A program made the position numbers and the translations under genes. A DNA stretch of 64,000 nucleotides. Source: Pseudomonadaceae bacterium SI-3. GTDB lineage: Bacteria; Pseudomonadota; Gammaproteobacteria; Pseudomonadales; Pseudomonadaceae. Where the stretch lies: the NCBI GenBank assembly GCA_004010935.1, contig CP026511.1:2480001-2544000 (forward strand). Reading direction: 5' to 3'. A model generated the notes under the pieces. It had not been told where the DNA came from. It made no database searches and saw nothing but the letters and a program-made list of their open reading frames with translations. Of the stretch, positions 8,138-18,917 are shown piece by piece. The first letter of the stretch is position 1; each line of letters opens with the position of its first letter.

Positions 8138-9373
8138 ATGCGCCGCCTGATGATCTGCAGCTTCCTGTTGGTATTGGCCGCCACTGCCAACGCCGCCCAG
8201 CCGATTCGGCTGGGCTTGAATTACCCAAGCACCGGTAACTACAAAAGCGAAGGTCTGGAGCTTCGCCGCGGCGCCTTGCTCGCTATCGAGACCCTCAATC
8301 GACAGGGCGGCGTACTGGGCCGGCCGCTCGAGCTGATCAGCCGCAACACGGCCGCCCGCGAAGAGAAGGCGCGAGCCAACATCGAAAAATTCGCGGCCGA
8401 GGGCGCCGCGATGGCATTCGGCGGCGCTACCAGCGAAGAGGCCATAGCCGCCGGCCAGCGCGCCCGCGAGCTGGGCCTGCTGTTCTTCCCCACGCTGGGT
8501 TACGCCAACGCAATCACCGGACACGACGGCCAGCGTTACCTGTTTCGTGAAACCAACAGTGCCTGGATGAGTGCGCGCGTGCTTGGCGAGTACCTCAGCT
8601 GGCACCTGCCGAACCGCCGCTACCACTACGTCAGCCTCGACGACAACTGGGGCCACAGCATGGAGCAGGCACTGCGCGAAGCCACCCGCAGCCGTGACCG
8701 AGCACGCCATGGATTCTCGCGGATCAGCGCCAGGGGTGCGCACCATGAGGAGTACCTCGCAGCGCTGAAAAAAGCCGCCTCCAGCGACGCGGATGTATTG
8801 GTCATCGTCTTGCTCGGCCAGGATCTGGTGCAGACCATGCGTCTGGCGCATGACCTCAAGCTCGACCAGCGGATGCAGATTATCGTGCCCAACCTGACCG
8901 GCAGCATCGTCGAGCAGGCCGGCCCGCAGGTAATGGAGCATGTCATTGGCACGGCAGCCTGGACCTGGCGCGTTCCTGCGCTGGTTAAAAGCGAACAGGG
9001 CCAAGCATTCGTCGATGCCTATATCGCTCAGCATCAGCGCTACCCGGACAGTACTGCCGCCTCGGCCTACGCCATCGTTCAGCAATGGGCCGCAGCCGCT
9101 CAGCGCGCGGGCAGTCTGCACAGCGAAAAGATCATCAAGGCGCTGGAAGATCACCGCTACAGCCTGCTCAAGGACGAACAGTACTGGCGCAGCTTCGACC
9201 ATCAGAATGTACAGAGCATCTATGCGGTACGGGTCCGCTCGCGTAGCGAAATCATGCAGGACAGGTTCAAGCAGGATTACTTCAACATCATCCATCGCAT
9301 GGACGGCGAAGCGGCGGCCCCGAGCCTTGACGAGTGGCAGGAGGAACGCGGTGACGAGCTGAGCTTGCGCTAG
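8138..9373 (+). CDS. Periplasmic substrate-binding protein, branched-chain amino acid/urea type
   Basis: A 411-residue exported protein (signal peptide ending near TANA) of the type I periplasmic binding fold (Peripla_BP_6). The N-terminal IRLGLNYPSTGNYKSEG and ETLNRQGGVLGRPLEL are typical of this family's ligand-binding lobes. No permease or ATPase is adjacent, so it may act with the ABC system at 30629-34879 or as a sensor for alcohols. It is divergent from pedH and shares its upstream region. Start ATG at 8138 with AAGGA about 9 bases upstream. Confidence 0.82.
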   Translation: MRRLMICSFLLVLAATANAAQPIRLGLNYPSTGNYKSEGLELRRGALLAIETLNRQGGVLGRPLELISRNTAAREEKARANIEKFAAEGAAMAFGGATSEEAIAAGQRARELGLLFFPTLGYANAITGHDGQRYLFRETNSAWMSARVLGEYLSWHLPNRRYHYVSLDDNWGHSMEQALREATRSRDRARHGFSRISARGAHHEEYLAALKKAASSDADVLVIVLLGQDLVQTMRLAHDLKLDQRMQIIVPNLTGSIVEQAGPQVMEHVIGTAAWTWRVPALVKSEQGQAFVDAYIAQHQRYPDSTAASAYAIVQQWAAAAQRAGSLHSEKIIKALEDHRYSLLKDEQYWRSFDHQNVQSIYAVRVRSRSEIMQDRFKQDYFNIIHRMDGEAAAPSLDEWQEERGDELSLR

Positions 9374-9568
9374 CAATAGCACCGTACCGTCTGTCGCAAG
9401 AGGGCTGCGGGTCGGCGAGCCTGACCCAATGGGTTGCTAATCACGGAACGAATGGCTGCGCGGAGATCACGCCGAGCCGATACAGTAGGCACCTAATGAC
9501 CAGGGCGTCATCCCGCCACGCTAGGCAATACGGATAACGCCATTCTTTCGTCAAGCTGGGTTCTTTCA

Positions 9569-10768
9569 ATGAAACAAACGTGGTCCCCGTTTCCGTGGGT
9601 GTGCTTCGCCATGTGCGTCGGTGTCATGGGTACGGCGCTCATTTCCCCGTTGTATCCGCTCTATCAACAAGCGTGGCAGCTTCGTACCAGCGACATCTCA
9701 ATGATCTATGTCGTCTACATGGCGGGCGCGCTGTTCGGGCTGTTGTTCATGGGCCGCCTGTCAGACACCCTGGGCTTTCGCAAAGTGATGCTCACCGGCT
9801 TGCTGCTTGGCTGGGCCGGGACCCTGGTGACGATGCTGGCGTGGAACCTGCCTAGCCTCAACATCGGTCGTTTTGCAGTTGGCCTCTCTTCCAGCCTGAT
9901 CGTGACCAGCGCGTCGGTCGGCCTGGTACAGATTTCCCGGGACGGAGCATCCCAGCGGATATCGATGATCACCAGCTTTCTGCTCGCCTTTGGCTTCGGC
10001 CTCGGCCCGCTGACCGGAGGCGTCATTGGCCAGTGGCTGCCGTTTCCGCTGACGGCCACTTACGTGCCCACCCTGATCCTCGGCGTGCTGGGGGTATATG
10101 CCTTGCTGCGCGTGCAGCTCAAACCGCATCCCGAACTCAGCGCAGCTGCACCGCTCGGTTTGCGTACGTTCATCCCGCGGCTGACCTGGGCCACCCGCCC
10201 TGATTCGCTGGCGTTCATGCTGACGTGTGCCTGTCCGTTTTTTGCGTTTGGCGTGTTCGGCATCTACGCGTCGATGGCACCGCTGTTCCTGGAGAAAATG
10301 CTGCCCTGGCATGGACCGGTAGTGAGCGGCACGTCCATCGGGGTCATTCTGCTGGCTTCGGCCATGATGCAGTTGGCCTGTGCCCGGATGAGTCTGCGCT
10401 GGTGCGGCTTGCTCGGCCTGCTGTCGGTTGTGTTGAGCAACGCGATGCTTGTACTCAACTTTACCGCTGGCTCTTCGCTGGTGTTCATCATCGGCGTCTG
10501 CGCTGCAGCGGCGGGACATGGCATGTGTCTGTTGGCCGGCATCAGCATGGTCAACCGCATCGCGAGCCCCGCCGAGCGTTCGGGCCTGATTTCAACCTAC
10601 CTGGTGTGCGGCTACGTTGGCAGCATCGTGCCGTTGCTCGGCGTCGGCTGGGTCGCCGATCACTATGGCCTGCCTGTCGCAATCAGCTTGCTCGGCTGGG
10701 TAGTCATCGCACTCGCCACGCCATTGGCGTTTTGGTTTTTCCGGCATCCGCGGATGCAGCCAGCCTGA
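9569..10768 (+). CDS. MFS transporter
   Basis: A 399-residue major facilitator superfamily protein with about twelve hydrophobic spans. The loop between spans 2 and 3 has the family motif as GRLSDTLGFRKV, and the sequence ends in a short cytoplasmic tail. Substrate unknown; the family includes sugar and drug efflux carriers. The Shine-Dalgarno site is weak. It converges with kdpE, and no terminator was seen between them. Confidence 0.82.
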   Translation: MKQTWSPFPWVCFAMCVGVMGTALISPLYPLYQQAWQLRTSDISMIYVVYMAGALFGLLFMGRLSDTLGFRKVMLTGLLLGWAGTLVTMLAWNLPSLNIGRFAVGLSSSLIVTSASVGLVQISRDGASQRISMITSFLLAFGFGLGPLTGGVIGQWLPFPLTATYVPTLILGVLGVYALLRVQLKPHPELSAAAPLGLRTFIPRLTWATRPDSLAFMLTCACPFFAFGVFGIYASMAPLFLEKMLPWHGPVVSGTSIGVILLASAMMQLACARMSLRWCGLLGLLSVVLSNAMLVLNFTAGSSLVFIIGVCAAAAGHGMCLLAGISMVNRIASPAERSGLISTYLVCGYVGSIVPLLGVGWVADHYGLPVAISLLGWVVIALATPLAFWFFRHPRMQPA

Positions 10769-10833
10769 CCGATAGAGAATCGCGCTGCGAACCGACACCC
10801 AGGCCAACGAGCCTCAGATGTACCCCGGAACGA

Positions 10834-11523
10834 CTAGTCCGCGACCAAGCGGTAGCCCACTCCCGCCTCGGTAATGATGAACCTCGGCGCGGACGGGTCA
10901 TCCCCGAGCTTGCGCCGCAGATGCCCGACGACCACGCGCAGGTAATGGGTATCGCCGCTGTGGCTGGGGCCCCATATGTCTTTGAGCAGCTGCTGCTGCG
11001 TGACGACCCGGCCTGTGTGCTGGGCAAGCTCAGCCAGTACTGCATACTCCTTGCGTGTCAGGCTGACCTCCTGCCCGTCCACGCTAACCCGTCGGTACGC
11101 GAAGTCGATGCATAGAGGACCAGACATCGCCTGCGCCGGCCCGCTCGACGCGCCTTGGTTCTGACGCAGCAGTGCACGGACCCGGGCGAGGAACTCCTGG
11201 ATGCTGAATGGTTTGGTCACGTAGTCATTCGCTCCGCCATCAAGCGCCATGACCTTCTCGGCCTCGCTCGACCGTACCGACAGTACGATCACCGGCACCT
11301 GACTCCATTCGCGCAATTCGCGCAGCACAGTCTGACCGTCCATGTCCGGGAGGCCTAGATCGAGCACGACCAGGTCAGGTTTGTTCAAGGCTGCCGAGGC
11401 CAGACCGTCCTGACCGTCTCCACTCTCGCTCACGCGATAGCCCTGCGAGCCGAGGCTGATGCGAAGGAATTTCCTGATCTGCGGCTCGTCGTCGATGATC
11501 AATATGCTGGTTTGCTGACTCAC
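10834..11523 (-). CDS. kdpE: KdpE response regulator
   Basis: OmpR-type response regulator (229 residues) that activates kdpFABC under potassium limitation. The receiver domain has the acidic pocket (IIDDEPQ), the phosphorylated Asp in LVVLDLGLPDMDG and the Lys in VTKPFS; the C-terminal winged helix ends in HYLRVVVGHLRRKLG and GVGYRL. GTG start overlapping the kdpD stop by 4 bases, with AAGGA before it, so the two are translated together. Confidence 0.96.
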   Translation of the reverse strand: MSQQTSILIIDDEPQIRKFLRISLGSQGYRVSESGDGQDGLASAALNKPDLVVLDLGLPDMDGQTVLRELREWSQVPVIVLSVRSSEAEKVMALDGGANDYVTKPFSIQEFLARVRALLRQNQGASSGPAQAMSGPLCIDFAYRRVSVDGQEVSLTRKEYAVLAELAQHTGRVVTQQQLLKDIWGPSHSGDTHYLRVVVGHLRRKLGDDPSAPRFIITEAGVGYRLVAD

Positions 11524-14177
11524 GTGAGGTCCTTTTCCATCTCAGGCTGAGGCTGTAGCGGAAGCTCCAGGGTGACGCTCGCGCCTCGTCCGCCGAGCCC
11601 GTCTCCAACGAACACCCGTCCCCCATGCGCGCCGATCATGCCCTGGCAGATGGCGAGGCCGAGCCCGGTGCCCGGCCCGCCCCGATCACCGCGCGCTGCC
11701 GTATAGAACATGTCGAAAATACGTTCACGTTCGGCCTCGGGCACGCCTGGGCCCTCATCGCTGACGATGAAACGCAGGGTGCTGGCTCCTGTCGCGACAG
11801 CAATCTGCAGCCTGCCTTGAGGTGGAGAAAAACGGGCCGCGTTCTCCAGTACATTGACCAGCGCCTGCTCGACCAATGCAGGGTGGACGTACAAAAGCGG
11901 CAGATCATCGGGTACCAGCACCTCATGCCGCAGCTCTGCCAGCACACGGTGCAGGCGTTGCAGCGCACTGGCAACGATGTCGGCAGGTGTCGTCCAGTCA
12001 CGGATCAGCTTCAGGCCGCCGTGACCGAGGCGTGTCATGTCCAATAAATTTTGAATGTAGCGGTCAAGGCGCTCGGCTTCGTCACGCGTCGCCTCAAGCA
12101 GCTCCTGCCGATCCGCCTCGCTCATGCTGTGCCCCAGGCTCGCCAGGCTGTCGATAGAGCCACGCATGGCTGTAAGCGGCGTGCGCAGATCGTGGGACAC
12201 GGATGCAAGTAACGCGCTGCGCAGCTCCTCGGTCTGCCCGTGCAGTCGGGCCGCCTCCAACTCCTGGGCCAGCGTGGCGCGCCCCAGTGCTTGCGCCAAG
12301 GGTTGAGCGAGCGCAGCGATCAGGCGACGTTTCTGTAGCCCTGCCTGGTCTGCGCCCAGCTGGCGAATGCCAAGCAAGCCCAGCGGCTGACCGTCGCCAC
12401 TCAAGGGCAACCACCACCATTGCCCACTCGGCAAGGTATCCGTTCCCTTCCCCGCTGGCTGACCATGCTTGAACGCCCATTCAGCAGCCCCCCGCTCCTG
12501 CTCGGCCAGCAGCGGCTCAGATCCGATGAAGATCCATTTGCCCTGCTTGCCGCGCGTCGCGATGACGGCTTCCAGCTTCGCCACCAGTTGCAACTGGCGA
12601 ACAGCGGCCGCGCCTACGGCCTGAACATCGGTGGCAGCACTCAACTGTCGCGAGAGATCGAGCAAAGCGGTGGTCTCCGCCTGAGTCTGACGCAACGCCT
12701 GAAGCTGTCGCCGTTGGCGGCTGGCAAGATTGCCCGCGAGCACCGCCATCAACAGGAAAAACAGGAGCGTCAGGACGTCCTCCTGACGCGCGACGATGAA
12801 CGTGAACGTCGGCGGAATGAACAGAAAATCGTAAAGAAGAAATGACAGCCCCGCACATGCCAGTGCCGGCCCCAGACTGCTGCGCACGGCAACCACCAGC
12901 ACGGCCGCGAGGAATACCAGCGAAATGTTAGGCAACGCCAGATAGCGGGACAACATCAATGCCACGCCTGTGGCGGTCAAGGTCGCCAGCGCAGCAAGCA
13001 AATACTGACGCCAATCCAGAGTGGCGGTGGTTCTCACGGGTGCTGCCGCCAGTGCAAGCTCTTGACCAAGCACACTGATCTCCAGTCCGCGCCCACCCTT
13101 GATCAGTTGCTCAGCTACCGATCGGCGCACCGAGAACGTCCAACCCCGACGCATTCGGCCGCCGCTGCCTACCAACACGAGGGTGGCGCGTCGCTCAACA
13201 GCATGTTCGATGAGCGTTCGAGCGACCCGCTCGTCACGCAGCTCCACAACCTCTCCACCAAGACGCTCGGCGAGTTGCTGGGCGGACTGGAGATAACCCA
13301 GCTGAATCTCGCCTCGACTCGCGCCGGTGTCGACATGCACGACTGACCATGGGAGATGCCGGCGCTCAGCGACCCGGGCTGCATGCCTGACCAGCCCTTC
13401 CGCATAGTCATCACCATCGATCCCTACCAGCAAGCGGCCACGGACTGCCGGAGCGGTTTGCCCCTGCAACCGGTGGCGTCGATACAAGTCTGCATCCACT
13501 CGCGCCGCTGCGGTCTGCATCGCCAATTCGCGGAGCGCGGTCAGGTTGGTTTGAGTGAAGAAGGCATCGATCGCGGCACGTGCCTGCTCCGGCACGTAAA
13601 CCTTACCCTCACGAAGGCGCTCCAACAGCTCACGCGGAGGCAGATCGATCAGCAGAATGTCATCGGCTTGATGAAGCACCCAGTCCGGGACCGTTTCCCT
13701 GACCTGCACACCGGTTATACCGCGCACCTGGTCGTTGAGACTCTCGAGGTGCTGAACGTTGACGGTGGTGTAGACATCGATACCCGCTTCGAGCAGCTCA
13801 AGGACATCCTGCCAGCGTTTGGCATGCCGGCTGCCGGGCGCGTTGCTGTGCGCCAGCTCATCGACCAGCGCAAGACTTGGCTGCTCTTGCAGCAGGCCGT
13901 CTAGGTCCATTTCGAACAGCGTCACGCCTCGATACTCGCTGCGGCGCATCGGCTGTTCCGCCAATCCGACCCGCATCGCCTCGGTTTCCGCCCGACCGTG
14001 GGTCTCGACCACCCCTACCCGCACATCGCGCCCTAGCTGTCGCTGGCGCTGTGCGGCCTGAAGCATCGCGTAGGTCTTGCCTACGCCAGGTGCCGCGCCG
14101 AGGAATACCTTGAGTCGCCCGCGACCTTCGCGGGGCGCGTCATCAAGCAGGGCATCGGCACGTTGAGCGTCGCTCAT
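11520..14177 (-). CDS. kdpD: KdpD sensor histidine kinase
   Basis: Potassium/turgor sensor kinase of 885 residues. In order: the cytoplasmic KdpD domain with Walker A GAAPGVGKTYAM, a universal-stress-like domain, four membrane spans around residues 400-500, a GAF-like region, the HisKA domain with ASVSHDLRTPLT and a HATPase domain with DEGPGVP and GTGLGLAICQ. The ATG at 14177 matches the usual N-terminus; a GTG at 14186 overlapping the kdpC stop is possible. Partner of KdpE. Confidence 0.95.
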   Translation of the reverse strand: MSDAQRADALLDDAPREGRGRLKVFLGAAPGVGKTYAMLQAAQRQRQLGRDVRVGVVETHGRAETEAMRVGLAEQPMRRSEYRGVTLFEMDLDGLLQEQPSLALVDELAHSNAPGSRHAKRWQDVLELLEAGIDVYTTVNVQHLESLNDQVRGITGVQVRETVPDWVLHQADDILLIDLPPRELLERLREGKVYVPEQARAAIDAFFTQTNLTALRELAMQTAAARVDADLYRRHRLQGQTAPAVRGRLLVGIDGDDYAEGLVRHAARVAERRHLPWSVVHVDTGASRGEIQLGYLQSAQQLAERLGGEVVELRDERVARTLIEHAVERRATLVLVGSGGRMRRGWTFSVRRSVAEQLIKGGRGLEISVLGQELALAAAPVRTTATLDWRQYLLAALATLTATGVALMLSRYLALPNISLVFLAAVLVVAVRSSLGPALACAGLSFLLYDFLFIPPTFTFIVARQEDVLTLLFFLLMAVLAGNLASRQRRQLQALRQTQAETTALLDLSRQLSAATDVQAVGAAAVRQLQLVAKLEAVIATRGKQGKWIFIGSEPLLAEQERGAAEWAFKHGQPAGKGTDTLPSGQWWWLPLSGDGQPLGLLGIRQLGADQAGLQKRRLIAALAQPLAQALGRATLAQELEAARLHGQTEELRSALLASVSHDLRTPLTAMRGSIDSLASLGHSMSEADRQELLEATRDEAERLDRYIQNLLDMTRLGHGGLKLIRDWTTPADIVASALQRLHRVLAELRHEVLVPDDLPLLYVHPALVEQALVNVLENAARFSPPQGRLQIAVATGASTLRFIVSDEGPGVPEAERERIFDMFYTAARGDRGGPGTGLGLAICQGMIGAHGGRVFVGDGLGGRGASVTLELPLQPQPEMEKDLT

Positions 14178-14182
14178 TGATT

Positions 14183-14749
14183 TCACTCGCCGGAATCAGG
14201 CTGCGGATTGTCCGCCAGGGCGAGGTTCAGAGCCAGCACGTTGACGATGGCGGGGCCTACAAGGGGCGTCGTCAGCTGCGCCAGGATCAGGCGATCCAGC
14301 GCTTGCTCAGAGATCCCTCGAGCGGCAGCGACACGGACAGCCTGAAACTTCGCGGCGGCCAAGCTGAGGTGCGGGTCCAGGCCGCTAGCAGACGTCGTAA
14401 CCAACTCCATCGGCACGGGCTGTTGTGCCGTTCCGTTCCACTCGCTGACGCGCTCGCGGGCCTGATCGGCCAACTGCGGGTTGCTGGGAGCCAGATTACT
14501 CGCGCCGCTGGCAACAGTTGCATAGTTGGCGGCAGACGGACGTGGGTGAAACCATTCTGGCCCTTCGAAAGGCTGGGCCAGCAACGCACTGCCTCTCACC
14601 TGCCCCTCCCGGTCGCGCACCAAGCTTCCGTTGGCCTGCTCGGCGAACGCCAACTGCGCCAAGGCCGTAACAGACAGTGGATAGAGCACGCCGGTTATCA
14701 GCGTCATCAGGATCAGCGCTGCAAGCGCCGGACGGATGTGTTTGAACAT
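14183..14749 (-). CDS. kdpC: KdpC subunit of the potassium-transporting ATPase
   Basis: A 188-residue subunit with one N-terminal membrane span ([18 protein letters not shown]) and a periplasmic domain with GSALLAQPF and [11 protein letters not shown], as in the family. It stabilises the KdpFABC complex. GGAG precedes the start with a run of A. It follows kdpB after a short gap holding a hairpin. Confidence 0.95.
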   Translation of the reverse strand: MFKHIRPALAALILMTLITGVLYPLSVTALAQLAFAEQANGSLVRDREGQVRGSALLAQPFEGPEWFHPRPSAANYATVASGASNLAPSNPQLADQARERVSEWNGTAQQPVPMELVTTSASGLDPHLSLAAAKFQAVRVAAARGISEQALDRLILAQLTTPLVGPAIVNVLALNLALADNPQPDSGE

Positions 14750-14764
14750 GTTTTTTCTCCAAAA

Positions 14765-14784
14765 GCCGCGCCGTCAGGCGCGGC
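14765..14784 (-). other. Hairpin in the kdpB-kdpC gap
   Basis: A perfect 8-bp GC-rich stem (GCCGCGCC / GGCGCGGC, loop GTCA) lies between the kdpB stop and the kdpC start, followed on the transcribed strand by TTTTGGAG. It may stabilise the upstream message or adjust KdpC output; it lacks a long T run and need not terminate transcription. Confidence 0.55.
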
Positions 14785-14789
14785 AGAGT

Positions 14790-16841
14790 TCAGACCAGAC
14801 CTACCGCGGTCAGCAGCATGTCGATCAGCTTGATCCCAATGAAGGGCGCGACCAGCCCACCCAGGCCATAGACCAGCAAGTTGCGCCGCAACAGGCTGGC
14901 CGAGTCGGCGGCCTTGACGTTGACGCCCCGCAGCGCCAGCGGAATCAAGGCAATGATGATCAGTGCGTTGAAGACAATGGCTGATAGGATCGCGCTCGAT
15001 GCGCTGTGAAGCTGCATCACATTCAGCGCGGCAAGTTGCGGGTATAGGCCAATGAAAAGAGCCGGCAGGATGGCGAAGTACTTCGCCACGTCATTGGCAA
15101 TCGAGAACGTGGTCAGTGCGCCTCGGGTTACCAGCAGTTGCTTGCCCACCTGCACCACATCCAGCAGTTTGGTCGGGTCTGAGTCGAGGTCGACGAGATT
15201 CGCAGCCTCGCGCGCTGCCTGGGTGCCATCGTTCATGGCCATGCCCACGTCCGCCTGAGCCAGCGCAGGCGCGTCGTTGGCTCCATCACCGCACATCGCA
15301 ACCATCTTGCCATCGGCCTGTTCCTGGCGAATCCGCTGCAGCTTCTTTTCCGGCGTCGCTTCGGCAATCACGTCATCAACGCCCGCTTCGGCAGCGATTG
15401 CAGCCGCCGTCAGGGGGTTGTCTCCGGTGACCATGACGGTCCGTATACCCAGTTGGCGAAGCTGGGCAAAGCGCTCTTTGATGCCTGGCTTGACTACGTC
15501 CTTGAGATGGATCGCGCCGAGCACGCGGTCATCCGCGCATACCAGCAAGGGCGTCCCCCCGCTCTGTGCAATCGTTTGAATCTCTCTCGCCAGCACTGCT
15601 GGAATCTGCTCGCGCACAAGCCCCAGATAACCCAGCACGGCATCGACAGCGCCTTTGCGGTAGCAGTGACCCTCATGATCCGCACCCGACAAACGGGTTT
15701 CGGCAGTGAACGGGATACCGGCCACTTCATGCCCAGCCGGCGCCTTTACCGGGTCAAGGCCGCGCAGGTATTCAACGATGGATTTGCCTTCTGCCGTGTC
15801 GTCGGCCAGCGATGAGAGCAGCGCTGCCCATGAGAGCTCGGTCGATGAAACGCCTGGCGCCTTGAACATGGCCGTGCAACGACGATTGCCAAAGGTGATG
15901 GTGCCGGTCTTGTCTAGCAGCAACACCTGAACATCGCCGGCGGCCTCCACTGCCCGTCCAGACTTGGCGATCACGTTGAGCCGCACCAGCCGGTCCATGC
16001 CTGCGATCCCGATGGCAGAAAGCAGACCACCAATGGTGGTAGGAATGAGCGTGACCAGCAGCGCCACCAGGTACACCAGCGGGAGATCCCCGCCTGCGAA
16101 CCGTGCAAAGGGTTGCAGCGTGGCAACCACGACAAGAAAGATCAGCGTGAGCCCGATCAGCAAAACGTCGAGCGCAACCTCGTTGGGTGTCTTCTGTCGT
16201 TTGGCGCCTTCCACCAGCGCAATCATACGGTCCAGTGTGGACTCGCCTGGATCGCTGCTGATACGCACCAGCAACCAGTCGGAGACCACGCGCGTATTGC
16301 CGGTGACCGCCGAGCGGTCGCCGCCCGATTCGCGGATCACCGGGGCCGATTCACCGGTGATCGCTGCCTCGTTGACGGCGGCGATGCCCTCGATGACTTC
16401 GCCATCGCCCGGTATCAGTTCACCGGCCTCGACTCTCACCACATCTCCGCGGCGCAAGCTGCCGGCGGCAACGCTCCGGAACGCGCCGGTCTCCGTGCGC
16501 AAATGCGCCTCCAGCCCCTGCGATCCCGCTTTCAGGCTATCCGCGCGGGCTTTGCCGCGGCCTTCAGCCAGCGCCTCGGCAAAGTTGGCAAAGAGCACCG
16601 TGAACCACAACCAGAGTGCGATCTGCACAGCGACACCCGTGCTGACCGCCGCGTTGGGCAGCAGGCACAGCACGCTGGTCAGCACCGCGGTGAGCTCTAC
16701 CACCAGCATCACCGGCGAACGTGCCAATGTCCGTGGATCAAGCTTGATGAAGGCCTGGCGCAGCGCAGGCTTGCCCAGCGAAGCGAAGGACGTGGCGGTG
16801 GTTTGCTCGGCACCCTCGAGTGCCGTTTGATGGACGTTCAT
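14790..16841 (-). CDS. kdpB: KdpB, P-type ATPase subunit
   Basis: Catalytic subunit (683 residues) that couples ATP hydrolysis to high-affinity potassium uptake. Signature residues: the phosphorylated Asp in DKTGTIT, TGES in the actuator domain (ITGESAPV), [10 protein letters not shown] and [10 protein letters not shown] in the phosphorylation domain. Several ATG codons lie together; 16841 has the best spacing from GGAG (7 bases). Confidence 0.96.
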   Translation of the reverse strand: MNVHQTALEGAEQTTATSFASLGKPALRQAFIKLDPRTLARSPVMLVVELTAVLTSVLCLLPNAAVSTGVAVQIALWLWFTVLFANFAEALAEGRGKARADSLKAGSQGLEAHLRTETGAFRSVAAGSLRRGDVVRVEAGELIPGDGEVIEGIAAVNEAAITGESAPVIRESGGDRSAVTGNTRVVSDWLLVRISSDPGESTLDRMIALVEGAKRQKTPNEVALDVLLIGLTLIFLVVVATLQPFARFAGGDLPLVYLVALLVTLIPTTIGGLLSAIGIAGMDRLVRLNVIAKSGRAVEAAGDVQVLLLDKTGTITFGNRRCTAMFKAPGVSSTELSWAALLSSLADDTAEGKSIVEYLRGLDPVKAPAGHEVAGIPFTAETRLSGADHEGHCYRKGAVDAVLGYLGLVREQIPAVLAREIQTIAQSGGTPLLVCADDRVLGAIHLKDVVKPGIKERFAQLRQLGIRTVMVTGDNPLTAAAIAAEAGVDDVIAEATPEKKLQRIRQEQADGKMVAMCGDGANDAPALAQADVGMAMNDGTQAAREAANLVDLDSDPTKLLDVVQVGKQLLVTRGALTTFSIANDVAKYFAILPALFIGLYPQLAALNVMQLHSASSAILSAIVFNALIIIALIPLALRGVNVKAADSASLLRRNLLVYGLGGLVAPFIGIKLIDMLLTAVGLV

Positions 16842-16852
16842 CATCACGCTCC

Positions 16853-18550
16853 TCAGAAGCCCTGTAGCAAGAAATGTTCGGCGACCGGCCCGAGTGCCAG
16901 CGCAGGCAAAAACGTGAGCCCGCCGACGAACAGAATCACCAGCGTCAGCAGGATCACGAACAGGGGCCCGTGGGTGGGGAAACTGTTTGCATCGATCGGC
17001 GCACGGTTCTTGGCCGCGAGGCCACCTGCAATGGCGAGCACCGGCAGGATGAAACCAAAGCGGCCCAACAGCATGGCGAACGCGATCATGAGGTTGTGGT
17101 AAGGCGTGGCCGCGCCAAACCCGGCGAAGGCCGAGCCGTTGTTTCCGGTGCCAGAGGTATAGGCGTAAAGGATTTGGCTGAGGCCGTGCGGCCCCGGATT
17201 GGTGATCGACTCGGCAGGGCCTGAAAGACTGACGCCGAGAGCGGTGAGCACAAGCACACCCACCGGCATCACCAGCAGCGTTGCGACCAGCAGGCGAACC
17301 TCGCGCGCTTCAAGTTTCTTGCCCAGATATTCAGGCGTGCGACCAATCATCAGGCCAGCCAGGAACACCGTGATCAGCACAAACAGCAGCATGCCGTACA
17401 GCCCGGCGCCGACGCCGCCGAAGATGATTTCGCCCAGCATCATATTGACCAGAGGCACCATGCCGCCCAGCGCGCTGAAGCTGTCATGCATTGCGTTGAC
17501 CGAGCCATTGGACGCCGCGCTCGTTGTTGTCGCCCATAGCGTCGAGGCCGCGATACCGAGTCGGCTCTCCTTGCCCTCCATCGACCCGACCTGCTCAACC
17601 GCCAGGCTGGACAGCATTGGATTCGGTTGATGCTCGGCGGCCAGCGTGACACCCAGGCCCAGGACGAACACGGTCAGCATGCAGGCAAGAATGGCCCGAC
17701 TCTGCCGCAGGTCTCGCACGTAATGGCCGAACATGAAGACCAACGCGGCGGGAATCAGGATGATCGAGACCATCTCGAACAGGTTGCTCCAGGCGGTCGG
17801 GTTCTCGAAGGGATGCGCTGAGTTGACGCCGAAGAAACCGCCGCCGTTGGTCCCCAGTTGCTTGATTGCGATCTGGCTGGCCGCTGGCCCCAGAGGAATC
17901 GTCTGCTCGCCGCCTTGCAGCGTGACGGCCTGAACGTAGCTCGCAAAACTCTGCGGCACCCCCTGCCAGACCAGAACCAGCGCGAGCACAACGCAGAACG
18001 GCAACAGGCAATAAAGAACCGCTCGGGTCAGATCGACCCAGAAATTTCCGATTGCATTCGCTGATCGCCGTGATAGTGCGCGACAAAGCACCACCAACAC
18101 GGCCAGCCCCACTGCCGGACTGACGAAGTTCTGCACGCCAAGGCCGACCATCTGGCTGAAATAGCTGAGCTGGGCCTCGCCGCTGTAGGCCTGCCAGTTG
18201 GTATTGGTCACGAAGCTCACAGCGGTATTGAGCGCAAGATCCCACGTCATGCCCGGCACTGCTTGCGGGTTGAGCGGAAGACTGGCTTGCATCATCAGAA
18301 TCGCAAACAGCGCTAACAGGCTCACCGCAGTCAGCGCCAATAACGCCAGGCTGTAGCTTTTCCAATCCTGCTCGCTGTGCTCGTCAATCCCTGCAGTGCG
18401 GTAGCAGATGCGCTCGATGGGTCCGAGAACAGGCGTCAGCCAGGTACGTTCACCCTCCATGGCTCGAAACAGGTAGCGCCCCAACCAGGGGGCAGGTATC
18501 AGGACCAGCGCAAAGAAGGCCGCGATCATCCAGTAATCGTGAGTGTTCAT
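16853..18550 (-). CDS. kdpA: KdpA, potassium-channel-like subunit
   Basis: Integral membrane subunit of 565 residues that binds and conducts potassium. It shows four channel-like repeats with conserved pore glycines (for example [27 protein letters not shown] and [12 protein letters not shown]). The length is normal. It is 2.3 kb of an uninterrupted operon between kdpF and kdpB. Confidence 0.96.
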   Translation of the reverse strand: MNTHDYWMIAAFFALVLIPAPWLGRYLFRAMEGERTWLTPVLGPIERICYRTAGIDEHSEQDWKSYSLALLALTAVSLLALFAILMMQASLPLNPQAVPGMTWDLALNTAVSFVTNTNWQAYSGEAQLSYFSQMVGLGVQNFVSPAVGLAVLVVLCRALSRRSANAIGNFWVDLTRAVLYCLLPFCVVLALVLVWQGVPQSFASYVQAVTLQGGEQTIPLGPAASQIAIKQLGTNGGGFFGVNSAHPFENPTAWSNLFEMVSIILIPAALVFMFGHYVRDLRQSRAILACMLTVFVLGLGVTLAAEHQPNPMLSSLAVEQVGSMEGKESRLGIAASTLWATTTSAASNGSVNAMHDSFSALGGMVPLVNMMLGEIIFGGVGAGLYGMLLFVLITVFLAGLMIGRTPEYLGKKLEAREVRLLVATLLVMPVGVLVLTALGVSLSGPAESITNPGPHGLSQILYAYTSGTGNNGSAFAGFGAATPYHNLMIAFAMLLGRFGFILPVLAIAGGLAAKNRAPIDANSFPTHGPLFVILLTLVILFVGGLTFLPALALGPVAEHFLLQGF

Positions 18551-18558
18551 TGGCTCTC

Positions 18559-18648
18559 CTAGCTGCGTTCGGCGCGCAACAGCGCAACCAGGAGGTAGAT
18601 GAACAGGGCGATGGCCAAGGCCAGCGATAGCCCGTCGAGAAATGTCAT
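18559..18648 (-). CDS. kdpF: KdpF small membrane subunit
   Basis: A 29-residue single-span peptide (MTFLDGLSLALAIALFIYLL then VALLRAERS) 8 bases upstream of kdpA. Small size, hydrophobic span and position match KdpF, which stabilises the KdpABC complex. Confidence 0.9.
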   Translation of the reverse strand: MTFLDGLSLALAIALFIYLLVALLRAERS

Positions 18649-18917
18649 GGGGATCAGCTCCGTAGGTCGCATCAGTGCGGTACGGAGAGTTTCAGAGCGA
18701 GGGGCGTAAAGATTCGATTGCGCCTTCAGCGCAGCGGCGTAAAGAAAGCGTATTTTTTAAGGACTCGGCTGGTGCTCATGCACGCACATCGGCCTGGCCG
18801 GATGTGCTTAAGCGCAGCTTCAACCCAACACCTGGCGGCGTCCGGTTGAAGCAGCCTGTACAGCGCCATCATGAGGATGGCAATACCAATCGAAAGGGCA
18901 ATTTAGACCGTCGGGCG

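Noticed and set aside
8081..9382. 433-codon frame antisense to the binding protein
   Set aside because: Codon-bias shadow; the plus-strand gene has a signal peptide, family motifs and a ribosome-binding site.
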